A stretch of 64,000 nucleotides of DNA from Lentisphaeria bacterium UBA1732 (GTDB lineage: Bacteria; Verrucomicrobiota; Lentisphaeria; Victivallales; UBA1829): NCBI GenBank assembly GCA_002315855.1, contig DCIG01000050.1, positions 1-64,000 of the forward strand, read 5' to 3'. The notes under the pieces were generated by a model. It saw only the letters and a program-made list of their open reading frames with translations, was not told the DNA's origin and made no database searches. Positions 43,756 through 53,116 of the stretch are shown in pieces. A program made the translations under genes and the position numbers. Every line of letters starts with the position of its first letter. Position 1 is the first letter of the stretch.

Positions 43756-46059
43756 TCAGTGCTGTGCTGCCTGAGTCTTGCTCTGTTCGCGGAGAGCCGA
43801 ACGGCGGATTTTTCCGCTGATGGTTTTCGGCAGTTCACTGACAAATTCCACAATGCGCGGATATTTGTAGGGAGCCGTATTTTCGCGGACATACGCCTGA
43901 ATTTCCTTGATCAGTTCCGGAGTTCCTTCGGTACCGTTTCGCAGGACGATGGATGCTTTGACAACCTGACCGCGCACGGGATCGGGCGCGCCGTAAACCG
44001 CGCATTCCAGTACGTAGGGGAGTTCCATCAGGACATTTTCCACCTCGAAAGGACCGATGCGGTAGCCGGAGGATTTGATCAGGTCATCGGTGCGTCCGAC
44101 ATACCAGTAGTAGCCGTCTTCATCGCGCCAGGCGGTATCTCCGGTGTGATAATAACCGTCATGCCATGCGTTGTCGGTGGCTTCCTGATTGTTGTAATAC
44201 TGCTGGAAGATACCGCAATGTTCGTTGGGCTGGACGCGGATGCAGATTTCCCCGGTATCGCCGGAGGAAACAGGTTTGCCGTTGCTGTCCAGCAGGTCGA
44301 TGTGCAGGGACGGCACGGGTTTTCCCATGGAACCCGGTTTCGGATTCATGCCGCGGAGATTTGCCAGCTGGAGCGTGGATTCGGTCTGACCGAAGCCTTC
44401 CATGAGCTTCAATCCCGTCGCCTGATAGAATTGCTGGAACACTTCCGGATTCAGAGCTTCGCCGGCAATGGTAACGTGCTGAAGCGAGGAGAAATCATAC
44501 TTCGAGAGATCCTGCTTGATGAAGAAACGATACATCGTAGGCGGTGCGCAGAATGTCGTGATGTGGTGTTCCTTGAAGAGCGGCAGAATATCTTCCGCAT
44601 GAAAACGGTCGAAATCGTAAACCAGAATGCCCGCTTCGCAGAGCCACTGCCCATAGAGCTTGCCCCACAGAGACTTGCCCCATCCTGTGTCCGAAATCGT
44701 CAGATGCAGACCGTTCGGGTCCACACAGTGCCACCAGCGGGCAGTGATGATGTGTCCCAGCGGATAAGTGAACGTATGAAGCACCATTTTCGGGTAGCCG
44801 GACGTGCCGGAACTGAAGAAAAGTGCCATCGGATCGTTGGCATTATGATCGGCGGGGCGGGGGAATACGGCATCGAAATGTTCGAGTTCGCGGTTGAAGC
44901 AAATCCAGCCGGGCCGTTCGCCTTCCACGATAATGCGGTGCTGAAGTGTGGGACTGTCCGCCATGGCAGCGTCAATTGCGGCAGCGGTTTCGCCGAGTCC
45001 GGTACAAACGACAGCCTTGATTCCGGCTTCATTGAAGCGGTATGAGAAATCGTGTTCGGTCAGCATGACAGCGGCCGGCACTGCGATGGCGCCGATTCTG
45101 TGCAGGGCATTCATGACGTACCAGAACTGATAATGACGGCGCATCACCAGCATGACACGGTCACCTTTGCGGATTCCGAGAGAGGTCAGGAAATTTGCCG
45201 TCTTGCAGGAATTGACCGAGATGTCTTTGAACGTGAAATTCCGTACTTCGTGAGTGCGTGAAATCCAGCGCATAGCCACCTTGTCCGGGCATTTTTCAGC
45301 GAGCGCATCCAGTACATCGTAAGCGAAGTTGAAATTATCGGGATAATGGAACCGGATGTCCTGAAGCATTCCGTTTTCATCGATGGTTTCCGTTGCGAAT
45401 TTCTTGTAAATCAAGTCCTGTCCTGCCGAATTTTCCTGCTTGACGGCAGGTTCTTCTTTCTGCACGGGATTGAATGCCATCGGCTTGCTCTGTTCGTCAT
45501 CGGATTTGATGACCACCGCCAGGAAGACGCATTCTTCGCCGCCAATGGAGATCATGCCGTGAGGATGACCGGAGTCATAATAAATCGAGTCGCCGGGTCC
45601 CATGATTTCGACTTTGTCGTCAATCTGGACTTTCAGATGACCGCTGATGATATAGTCAAATTCCTGCCCGCTGTGGGTGGAAAGATGAATTTTATCCTGT
45701 TCCCCCAGATACGGTGCACGCACGATAAAAGGTTCTGCCGCGCGGTCTTTCATCATGGCCGCCTGATGCAGATATTCAAATCCGGCACGGCGTTTAATCG
45801 GAACCCCTCCGCCAGCCCGTGTCAGAATGAATGAAGAGAGACGGGGCGATTCGCCCGTTACAAGCGCGCTGATGTCAACACCGAACCGCTGTGCGCAGCG
45901 GAGAATGAAAGTGAAAGAACTGTCAATCTGGCCATCTTCATGACTTTTGTACTCTTCCACAGTCATCCGGTGGAGTTCCGCCATATCTTCCGGACTGATG
46001 TCCAGCAAAGTGCGGAGTTCGCGGATGCGCCGTCCCATTTGTTGCAGTTGATTTTCCAT
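43756..46059 (-). CDS. XRE-cupin regulator fused to acyl-CoA synthetase
   Basis: 767 residues with three modules. Residues about 8-65: XRE-type HTH (RIRELRTLLDISPEDMAELH). Residues about 100-185: a cupin (THSGQEFDYIISGHLKVQID, GDSIYYDSGHPHGMISIGGE) of the kind found in XRE-cupin regulators. Residues about 215-755: an ANL-superfamily synthetase with the AMP-binding loop ALFFSSGTSGYPKM, LMEGFGQTEST, GYYHTGDTAWRDEDGYYWYV and the C-terminal catalytic Lys in PKTISGKIRR. The synthetase part most resembles medium-chain/butyryl-CoA ligases. AGGAGT precedes the start and a repeat copy lies just upstream. The whole may sense and activate the same acid; that is inference. Confidence 0.85.
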   Translation of the reverse strand: MENQLQQMGRRIRELRTLLDISPEDMAELHRMTVEEYKSHEDGQIDSSFTFILRCAQRFGVDISALVTGESPRLSSFILTRAGGGVPIKRRAGFEYLHQAAMMKDRAAEPFIVRAPYLGEQDKIHLSTHSGQEFDYIISGHLKVQIDDKVEIMGPGDSIYYDSGHPHGMISIGGEECVFLAVVIKSDDEQSKPMAFNPVQKEEPAVKQENSAGQDLIYKKFATETIDENGMLQDIRFHYPDNFNFAYDVLDALAEKCPDKVAMRWISRTHEVRNFTFKDISVNSCKTANFLTSLGIRKGDRVMLVMRRHYQFWYVMNALHRIGAIAVPAAVMLTEHDFSYRFNEAGIKAVVCTGLGETAAAIDAAMADSPTLQHRIIVEGERPGWICFNRELEHFDAVFPRPADHNANDPMALFFSSGTSGYPKMVLHTFTYPLGHIITARWWHCVDPNGLHLTISDTGWGKSLWGKLYGQWLCEAGILVYDFDRFHAEDILPLFKEHHITTFCAPPTMYRFFIKQDLSKYDFSSLQHVTIAGEALNPEVFQQFYQATGLKLMEGFGQTESTLQLANLRGMNPKPGSMGKPVPSLHIDLLDSNGKPVSSGDTGEICIRVQPNEHCGIFQQYYNNQEATDNAWHDGYYHTGDTAWRDEDGYYWYVGRTDDLIKSSGYRIGPFEVENVLMELPYVLECAVYGAPDPVRGQVVKASIVLRNGTEGTPELIKEIQAYVRENTAPYKYPRIVEFVSELPKTISGKIRRSALREQSKTQAAQH

Positions 46060-46074
46060 TTTTTACTCCTGACT

Positions 46075-46117
46075 AACTGATTTCAAATCATCCGGCAGGG
46101 TATTTTGAAATCAGCTT
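46075..46117. repeat. Dispersed inverted repeat, full copy
   Basis: AACTGATTTCAAATCATC, core CGGCAGG, right arm GTATTTTGAAATCAGCTT; 15 bp upstream of the fusion gene. Confidence 0.75.
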
Positions 46118-46262
46118 CTCTGATGAAAATTTCGTAAAGAGATTTTAAATAATATAGCACAGAAAAAACGAAAAATCAAGAAAAAACGGAGCTTTGTGAG
46201 GTTTCCGCGCGCGGATTTGAGCAGGCAGCGGACAGATGGCAGAGTGTTTGGAAATTGGCGCC

Positions 46263-46301
46263 GGTTTCAGAAGTCATGCCGGGAGATTTGAAGTCAGCTT
46301 T
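46263..46301. repeat. Dispersed inverted repeat, degenerate full copy
   Basis: GGTTTCAGAAGTCATGCCGG, then GAGATTTGAAGTCAGCTTTT; just past the sigma factor stop codon. Confidence 0.6.
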
Positions 46302-46317
46302 TTGGAAAAGATTTTTT

Positions 46318-47697
46318 TTACAGGGAATCGAAATAAAGAGAAACCAGTTTCGGCTGGCGCAGCTTCTGAAATGCGCCGCGTTCAATCTGGCGGATTCGTT
46401 CTTTGGAAAGTGCAAATATCTTGGAAAGTTCCGAAACGGTTTTCGGCGTTTTGCCGTCCAGTCCGAAATGAAGCCGGAGCAGGAGCTGTTCCCGTTCGGA
46501 AAGAGTTTTGAGCGCGTCTGCCAGTCCGTCCTGGAGCTGTTTTCCGGCGAGACATTGTTCCGGATCGGATGCTTCCGAATCGCAGATGATTTCTTCCAGT
46601 TTCAGCGAATTTTCATCGCTGCCGACCTGCATTTGCAGAGAAATCTGCTGTGCCGCCATTGCCCGGATGGAACGCACACGGGCGGCCGGCATTTCCAGTT
46701 CTGCTGCGAGCTGCTCTGAGGATGGCTCAAATCCGTTGTGCATGATGAAATTCTGCTCGGCGCGGCGGATTCGCATAATCGTCTGGTACATGTGCGGCGG
46801 AATATGAATCACACGGGTTTGCGAGGAAATGGCATGGAGAATATTATGCCGGATCCACCATGTGGCATAGGTCGTGAAGCGGTGTCCCAGCTTGTAGTCG
46901 AACCGTTCGAGAGCCTTGATCAGCCCCAGATTTCCTTCCTGAATCAAGTCAATGATATTCTGCGGCTGGACATGGATTCTGTTCAGAATACTGACCACAA
47001 GGCGAAGATGCGACTGGACAATCCGATTTTTCAAATCGGTTTGAACATCAATATGTTTTTCCAGTTCAGCCATGATGCGCTGATCTTCGGATTCTTCGCC
47101 CGTCAGGCGGATTTCCTGATTGGACGATTCACCGGATTCTTCGGCGCGGCTGGTGAAATATGCATGGGCAAGCTGAAACCATTCGTCCAGTTTGATTTTT
47201 GCAGCCGGATAGCGGGACAGAAGTTCTTTGGCGCGCTTCGCCATTTCCGCACGCTTGTCAGCGGACGCAAGAGGGTCAGAATACACCCGGAGAGTTTCCT
47301 GACGCAAGGCCTGAATCTCCGATTTCCAGCCGGGCAGACGCTGAAGAAGCAGATAGGGCGTTTTGCGGCATTCTTCCGGCAGCAAGGATTCCCAGAAAAG
47401 AGACGGAATTGCTTCCGTATCAGTACATTGCTCTGCCAGCCGGATATGCTCATCCAAAATGAAAAGGAAATGAAAAAGCAAATCGTAGATGGTATTTGTT
47501 TCGCGGTCCATGGAAGCCCACAGCGCGTCGGATTCTTCGGCGGTCAAGGGCGTACTGTTGTTCAAATCCCGGTAATACTGCATCAGGACATCCGAGCAAT
47601 CTCCTGAAGATTGCGCAGATTCCGACAGAAACGCAGACAGTTCTTCAGAAGCTGCGTCCGCAGAAGTTGAATCAATGTTGTTTTGTCGTTTTGCCAT
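46318..47697 (-). CDS. RNA polymerase sigma-70 family factor
   Basis: 459 residues. Region 1.2 begins at DVLMQYYRDLNNSTPLTAEE; an unusual middle stretch of about 150 residues (non-conserved region) precedes region 2 (SHLRLVVSILNRIHVQPQNI, DLIQEGNLGLIKALERFDY, FTTYATWWIRHNILHAI). Region 3 (HIPPHMYQTIMRIRRAEQNF) and region 4 (LSEREQLLLRLHFGLDG, KIFALSKERIRQIERGAFQK) are complete. Region 1.1 seems absent and the protein is shorter than a primary RpoD, so this is more likely a group 2 alternative sigma, or the primary sigma of a streamlined type. I cannot decide without knowing the rest of the genome. Confidence 0.85.
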   Translation of the reverse strand: MAKRQNNIDSTSADAASEELSAFLSESAQSSGDCSDVLMQYYRDLNNSTPLTAEESDALWASMDRETNTIYDLLFHFLFILDEHIRLAEQCTDTEAIPSLFWESLLPEECRKTPYLLLQRLPGWKSEIQALRQETLRVYSDPLASADKRAEMAKRAKELLSRYPAAKIKLDEWFQLAHAYFTSRAEESGESSNQEIRLTGEESEDQRIMAELEKHIDVQTDLKNRIVQSHLRLVVSILNRIHVQPQNIIDLIQEGNLGLIKALERFDYKLGHRFTTYATWWIRHNILHAISSQTRVIHIPPHMYQTIMRIRRAEQNFIMHNGFEPSSEQLAAELEMPAARVRSIRAMAAQQISLQMQVGSDENSLKLEEIICDSEASDPEQCLAGKQLQDGLADALKTLSEREQLLLRLHFGLDGKTPKTVSELSKIFALSKERIRQIERGAFQKLRQPKLVSLYFDSL

Positions 47698-47792
47698 AAG
47701 GATAACGCGAGTCGGGATTCAGGAAGGATTTGGAAGTCTTGCATCCTTTTCGGAGATGAGGCTTCCTCCTCTGAAAAAAGTTTTCTCTTTCA

Positions 47793-47841
47793 AACTGATT
47801 TCAAAAAAGATTGGAAAAGACCGGACTTTTGAAATAAGCTC
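47793..47841. repeat. Dispersed inverted repeat, full copy
   Basis: AACTGATTTCAAAAAAGATT, core AAAGACCGG, right arm ACTTTTGAAATAAGCTC, upstream of the sigma gene. Confidence 0.7.
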
Positions 47842-47974
47842 ATAAGTCGGTTTTCTAAATAATTTAATTCTCATTCTGCGATTTTTCAAGCATGTCTTTG
47901 CATTTTTTCACAGCAGGTGTCATGCCCCGGAAAAACAGAGCAGGATATGAGCGTAAAAACATGCAATGACTGCA

Positions 47975-48008
47975 AGAAAAAGCCGGATTCACATGAAGCA
48001 AATCCGGC
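47975..48008 (-). terminator. Rho-independent terminator of carB
   Basis: GCCGGATT (47982-47989) / AATCCGGC (48001-48008) with a T-run on the minus strand, 46 bp past the carB stop. Confidence 0.75.
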
Positions 48009-48053
48009 AAAAGGTGATTTCATGAGCGTTCAGAAAAAATTCTGACCGATTGT

Positions 48054-51000
48054 TCAGCCTATGAACTTATACGGAGTCGTACTGTGGTATTCCTGCAGAG
48101 ACTTCGGTTCGAGGTCCGGATGTTTCAGCATCGTTTCAATCCCGATGGAGCTGGCATCTGCGGCGGCAATCGTTGTCATGTACGGGATGCGCAGCTGAAT
48201 GGCGGTACGGCGGATGTAGCTGTCGTCTTTCTTGGAGGAGCGTCCGGCCGGCGTGTTGAAAATCAGCTGAATTTCGTTGTTTTTCATCATGTCGAGGATA
48301 TTGGGACGATCTTCGCTGAGTTTGAAGACCTTGGTATTGGCAATGCCGTTTTCCGTAAGGAAAATCGAGGTGCCTTCCGTTGCAAGAATCTTGAAGCCCA
48401 GCTTCTGCATACGCTGTGCGATGGGAAGCAGATACTTGCGATCCTTGGGGTTGATGGTGATCAGCACGGTCCCGCTGGTGGGCAGGATGCAGCCGGATGC
48501 GGCTTCGGCTTTGTAGTAAGCGGCTCCGAAATTGTCGGAGATACCCATGACTTCGCCGGTTGCACGCATTTCAGGTCCCAGAATCGGGTCGACTTCCGGG
48601 AACATATTGAAGGGGAATACGGCTTCCTTCACGGCCACAAACGAGGTCTCACCGGTCTTCGGGAGCTGGAACTGTTCCAGCTTCTTGCCCAGCATCAATT
48701 CCGTGGCGAGACGCGCCAGAGGCACGCCGGTAACCTTGGAAATGATAGGTACGGTACGGGATGCACGCGGGTTGGCCTCGATGATATAGACTTCATCTTC
48801 GCAAATCGCATACTGCACGTTCATGATACCGTCGACTTTGAAGTCCTTGGCGATGTCGGCAGTGTGCTGCTCAATGGTTTTGCGGTGCTTTTCGGGAATC
48901 GTTACCGGAGGAATGGTACAGGCGGAGTCGCCGGAGTGAATACCGGCAAGTTCGATGTGTTCCATGATGGCGGCAACATAGGTCTGTTTGCCGTCGGACA
49001 CGGCATCGACTTCGCATTCGATGGCATTGTCGAGGAAGCGGTCAATCAGCATCGGATATTCGGGGCTGACCTGCAGGGATTCCACTGCATAACGGCGCAG
49101 AGTGGGTTCATCGTAAATGACTTCCATGCCGCGTCCGCCCAGCACGAAGGACGGACGGACCATGACCGGGTAACCAATATCATTGGCGATTGCCACAGCT
49201 TCTTCCAGAGATTTGCTGGTGGCACTCTTCGGCTGACGGATGCCCAGTGCAATCATGCGTTCGCGGAAATATTCGCGGTCTTCCGCCAGGCGGATGCCTT
49301 CCGGCTGAGTGCCGAGGATGTTCACGCCGGCGTCTTTCAGTTCCTGCGCGATATTCAGCGGGGTCTGTCCGCCGAACTGCACGATCAGACCTTCCGGTTT
49401 TTCCTTGTCGTAAATGGCAAGCACGTCTTCCAGTGTCAGCGGTTCAAAGAACAGCTTGTCGCTGGTGTCATAGTCGGTGGAGACGGTTTCAGGGTTGCAG
49501 TTGACCATGATGGATTCATAGCCGTTGTCGCGCAGTGTGAATGCGGCATGAACGCAGGTATAGTCGAATTCGATGCCCTGACCGATACGGTTCGGACCGC
49601 CGCCCAGAATCATAATCTTGCGGTTGCTGCTGACTTCCACTTCATCGGCGACAGGTGCGTAGGTGGAGTAATAGTAGCAGGCATTTTCCACGCCGCTCAC
49701 CGGAACCTTGCAGAATGCGACCTTGACACCCAGCGCCAGACGGCGTTCACGGACAACGCGTTCGCATACGCTGAACAGTTTGGCCAGATATTTATCGGCG
49801 AAACCGAAGCGTTTTGCCTGAATCAGCATGTCATCGGACAATGTGTCGAACGTGTATTTCTGGAGTTCGAGTTCGAACTGTGCAAGTTCATTGATTTCCT
49901 CAATGAAATAGCGTGTGATGCTGGTTTTTGCAACCACTTCATCCACGCTGTAGCCGCGGCGCAGATATTCATAAATCGCAAAGAAGCGAATGCTGTTCGG
50001 AGTTTTGATTTTGTCGCGCAGCTGGTCATCCGTCATTGCGGAGACTTTCTTGTCGAGACCGAGACCGGAACGTCCGATTTCCAGCGAACGGATTGCTTTC
50101 TGGAGAGCTTCTTTGAAGTTTTTGCCGATGGACATGACTTCGCCTACGGCTCTCATCTGGGTTCCAAGCTGATCTTTGGCTTTCGGGAACTTCTCAAATG
50201 CCCAGCGCGCAAACTTCACAACAACATAATCTCCGCTGGGTGTGTATTTTTCCAGCGAGCCATCGCGCCAGTACGGAATTTCATCCAATGTCATGCCGGC
50301 GGCAAGTCGGGTGGATACATTTGCAATGGGGAAGCCGGTTGCCTTGGAGGCAAGTGCGGAAGAACGCGAGGTTCTGGGGTTGATTTCGATGACGACGACT
50401 TCATCGGTTTCGCGGTTATGACCGAACTGGACGTTGGTGCCGCCGGTTACGCCGATGGCATCCAGAATCCGGTAGGAGTAATCCTGCAAACGTGCCTGAA
50501 GTTCAGGTCTGACGGTCAGCATCGGTGCAACGCAGAAGCTGTCGCCGGTATGGACGCCCATCGGGTCAACGTTTTCGATGTAGCAGACGGTGATTTTCTG
50601 TCCTTTCTGGTCGCGCACGACTTCCAGTTCCAGTTCTTCCCAGCCCAGCACGCACTGTTCCACCAGCACCTGATGAATCAAGCTGGCGGAAAGACCGCGG
50701 GCTATCACTTCACGCAGTTCTTCCACATTGTAGACAATACCGCTTCCTGTGCCGCCCATGGTGTATGCCGGACGCAGCACAACCGGGTATCCGATTTCCG
50801 CTGCAATCTTTTCGCCTTCCGCGACCGATTCCGCAGGTGCAGATTTCGGAACGGGAACGCCGATCATTGCCATCGTTTTCTTGAATTCGATACGGTCTTC
50901 GCCGCGTTTGATGGCATCCAAATCAACACCAATCACCTGAACATTGTATTTTTTCAGGATTCCGGCTTCCGCCAGACTCGAAGAAAGGTTCAGTGCAGTC

Positions 51001-51278
51001 TGACCGCCGAGGTTCGGCAGTAAAGCATCCGGACGTTCACGCTTAATGACGCGTTCCAGACTTTCGATATTCAGCGGTTCAATATACGTATGATCCGCCA
51101 TGCCGGGGTCGGTCATGATGGTTGCAGGGTTTGAATTGACCAGAACAACATCGTATCCTGCTGCTCTGAGTGCCTTACAGGCTTGTGTCCCGGAATAATC
51201 GAATTCGCAGGCCTGTCCGATGATGATAGGTCCGGAACCGATGATGAGGATTTTATGAATATCTGTCCGTTTTGCCAT
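48054..51278 (-). CDS. carB: Carbamoyl-phosphate synthase large subunit
   Basis: Makes carbamoyl phosphate from bicarbonate, ammonia (channelled from CarA) and two ATP, feeding pyrimidine and arginine synthesis. Two homologous ATP-grasp halves are visible: KILIIGSGPIIIGQACEFDY with RPAYTMGGTGSG in the first and MILGGGPNRIGQGIEFDYTC with VRPSFVLGGRGMEV in the second. A C-terminal MGS-like allosteric domain follows (LATEGTSIFLTENGI). The start at 51278 (MAKRTDIHKILI) has GGAG 6 nt upstream; the frame extends 30 codons further without matching the family. 1074 residues, normal. carA is not adjacent. Confidence 0.98.
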   Translation of the reverse strand: MAKRTDIHKILIIGSGPIIIGQACEFDYSGTQACKALRAAGYDVVLVNSNPATIMTDPGMADHTYIEPLNIESLERVIKRERPDALLPNLGGQTALNLSSSLAEAGILKKYNVQVIGVDLDAIKRGEDRIEFKKTMAMIGVPVPKSAPAESVAEGEKIAAEIGYPVVLRPAYTMGGTGSGIVYNVEELREVIARGLSASLIHQVLVEQCVLGWEELELEVVRDQKGQKITVCYIENVDPMGVHTGDSFCVAPMLTVRPELQARLQDYSYRILDAIGVTGGTNVQFGHNRETDEVVVIEINPRTSRSSALASKATGFPIANVSTRLAAGMTLDEIPYWRDGSLEKYTPSGDYVVVKFARWAFEKFPKAKDQLGTQMRAVGEVMSIGKNFKEALQKAIRSLEIGRSGLGLDKKVSAMTDDQLRDKIKTPNSIRFFAIYEYLRRGYSVDEVVAKTSITRYFIEEINELAQFELELQKYTFDTLSDDMLIQAKRFGFADKYLAKLFSVCERVVRERRLALGVKVAFCKVPVSGVENACYYYSTYAPVADEVEVSSNRKIMILGGGPNRIGQGIEFDYTCVHAAFTLRDNGYESIMVNCNPETVSTDYDTSDKLFFEPLTLEDVLAIYDKEKPEGLIVQFGGQTPLNIAQELKDAGVNILGTQPEGIRLAEDREYFRERMIALGIRQPKSATSKSLEEAVAIANDIGYPVMVRPSFVLGGRGMEVIYDEPTLRRYAVESLQVSPEYPMLIDRFLDNAIECEVDAVSDGKQTYVAAIMEHIELAGIHSGDSACTIPPVTIPEKHRKTIEQHTADIAKDFKVDGIMNVQYAICEDEVYIIEANPRASRTVPIISKVTGVPLARLATELMLGKKLEQFQLPKTGETSFVAVKEAVFPFNMFPEVDPILGPEMRATGEVMGISDNFGAAYYKAEAASGCILPTSGTVLITINPKDRKYLLPIAQRMQKLGFKILATEGTSIFLTENGIANTKVFKLSEDRPNILDMMKNNEIQLIFNTPAGRSSKKDDSYIRRTAIQLRIPYMTTIAAADASSIGIETMLKHPDLEPKSLQEYHSTTPYKFIG

Positions 51279-51643
51279 GGTGTCTCCAATGCTTATTTGT
51301 TTCAGAATCAAAAAACCAAATTGAAATAATATGCTCCACTTTTCCGATTTTTCAAGTAAAAAGTCCATTTTTGATGAATATTTCTTTCGATTATTCGTGA
51401 TTTGTTATTTTTAATCATATTTTCTGTTATTTTATTTCATTCGGATGTGTTTTTTGTATTGGTCTGTTTTTTGCCATTCTTTACCATCTCTTTTTCATTT
51501 GCGCTTTGCAGGAATGCGGCTTTTCTTTTCCATCATTCTGTATCCTGCTCTATTGACATTTTCTCTTTTTCATGCTATTTTATTAACTGTCTTCCAAACA
51601 GGCTTTCCCATTTTATTTTCAACGCAACTTCGAGGAATCTGAC
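51279..51643. other. T-rich intergenic gap, 365 bp
   Basis: Separates divergent carB and the RgpF-like gene. Long T-rich stretches on the plus strand; short hydrophobic frames here are most likely noise. No clear RNA gene. Confidence 0.4.
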
Positions 51644-53068
51644 ATGAGCAGTCCGAAGCGATGGATGGTTTTTCTGCATTATGACCCGCAGGCGGTGATT
51701 GATGCCCACGTTTTGCACCTTTTGCGCTCGTATCGTCCGTTTTGCCGCCGCCTCATTTTCGTTTCCAATGCACCTCTCTCCGAGGCGGAACAGAAGAAAG
51801 CGTCAGAGTTCGCCGATGAAGTCAGACTTCACGACAACCGGGGATATGATTTTGCGGCATGGAAAGACGTAATTCTGTCGCTTGCGCCGGATTTTTCCGG
51901 CTGCGGAGAGCTTATCCTCACAAATTCGTCTTGTTTCGGTCCCATTTTCCCGCTGGAAGAAATGTTTTCCGCCATGGATTCCCGCGAATGTGATTTTTGG
52001 GGGATTACACGTCATGCACGTGTGCATGGCTTCCCGGAACATCTGGCATCCTACTTCATTGCATTCCGTCCCCGCGTACTGAACTCCCCGGCATTTCTGC
52101 AATTCTGGCGGAGTATCCGCTCTGAATACCGCAGTATGGCGCAGGTCATCCACCACGGCGAACACCGTCTGACCCCGTATTTGCGCAGACATGGTTTCCG
52201 CGATGCAGTTTATTGTGAGCTTCCCGATACGCGGGAAGACCGCAGGATTGATTTTTTTGAATCGTTTACGACCTCATCCGCCGCAGAGCTGATTCGTCAG
52301 ACGCGATGTCCTCTTTTGAAAGTGAAATCTTTTCAGAACGACTCGAATCTCCGATTCCCGAAAGCCCGCCTGATTTTTGAATCTTTGCGCGATACTGTAA
52401 GTCCCTATCCTTGCGATTTCATCATCCGTTTTCTCCGCCGTACAGCTCCCGCTTCATGGCTTTGGGATTTACCCGGTACTTCCCTGATTACGGATTTTTG
52501 CCAAACTCCGTTCCGCGGCACGGTTTCGGAATATCCCTGTATGGACGGCGATTTGGTTTTGGTGAAATCTCCCTCAAATTATCCTGATATGCCGTCCATG
52601 TACGGAGATGCCGTCCGACGTCATGCCGAACGTGCCTTGTATGGCGATGGCGAACGCCTCCGCCGGATTGCCGGATGTTTCGACCGGGAACCTCAGCTCG
52701 GCTTGATTCTCCCCTCAATTCCGCCTGTCATGCGTTTTGCCGGAGAGGAATCCTCATGTTTTGCTGCCGGTGCATATCTGATTCGACGGACCTTGTTCCG
52801 CGAGGGTGTACCGATGAATGAAATCCCGGATTTCGTGCTGAAACAGGGTTTTTATTTCCGCGTTGCCGCGTCTGCGGAAGAATGGGCTTCGGATGCCGTT
52901 TGCCTGGATGCGGGAATGCAGAATCGTCGCAATTTCAATGGCCGCAAAATCATGAAAGATGCTTTCCTATATTTAATCTGGCGAATCCGCAGTGTGTGGC
53001 ATCGTGCATGTCCCCGTCTTTCTGAAAAGTTAATGCCGTTGGAAGACTTCTTCTGCGGGAATCGTTGA
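51644..53068 (+). CDS. Rhamnan-synthesis F (RgpF)-like protein
   Basis: The N-terminal 230 residues match the RgpF family: FLHYDPQAVIDAHVLHLL, the diagnostic NRGYDFAAWKDVI, ELILTNSSCFGPIFPLEEMF and DFWGITRHARVHGFPEHLAS, followed by YFIAFRPRVL. These proteins act in rhamnose-rich polysaccharide assembly and are regarded as glycosyltransferases of the GT-A type. The C-terminal half (SEYPCMDGDLVLVKSPSNYP .. GAYLIRRTLFREG) also occurs in many members. The ribosome-binding site is weak (CGAGGAATCTGAC). It stands alone, with a terminator at 53079-53109 shared with the convergent MATE gene. Confidence 0.8.
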   Translation: MSSPKRWMVFLHYDPQAVIDAHVLHLLRSYRPFCRRLIFVSNAPLSEAEQKKASEFADEVRLHDNRGYDFAAWKDVILSLAPDFSGCGELILTNSSCFGPIFPLEEMFSAMDSRECDFWGITRHARVHGFPEHLASYFIAFRPRVLNSPAFLQFWRSIRSEYRSMAQVIHHGEHRLTPYLRRHGFRDAVYCELPDTREDRRIDFFESFTTSSAAELIRQTRCPLLKVKSFQNDSNLRFPKARLIFESLRDTVSPYPCDFIIRFLRRTAPASWLWDLPGTSLITDFCQTPFRGTVSEYPCMDGDLVLVKSPSNYPDMPSMYGDAVRRHAERALYGDGERLRRIAGCFDREPQLGLILPSIPPVMRFAGEESSCFAAGAYLIRRTLFREGVPMNEIPDFVLKQGFYFRVAASAEEWASDAVCLDAGMQNRRNFNGRKIMKDAFLYLIWRIRSVWHRACPRLSEKLMPLEDFFCGNR

Positions 53069-53078
53069 TTCCATACAC

Positions 53079-53109
53079 AAAAAAGCACCTCAGGCCGAGA
53101 TGCTTTTCT
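53079..53109. terminator. Bidirectional terminator between RgpF-like and MATE genes
   Basis: AAAAAGCACCTC, loop AGGCC, GAGATGCTTTTC with A-run and T-run on either side. Confidence 0.7.
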
Positions 53110-53116
53110 TTCTGAA

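Noticed and set aside
48084..51023. 979-codon open frame opposite carB
   Set aside because: carB is complete and conserved on the minus strand; the antisense frame is a composition effect.
51402..51647. Small hydrophobic protein upstream of the RgpF-like gene
   Set aside because: The Phe/Leu/Ser-rich product reflects a T-rich tract, and there is no ribosome-binding site.
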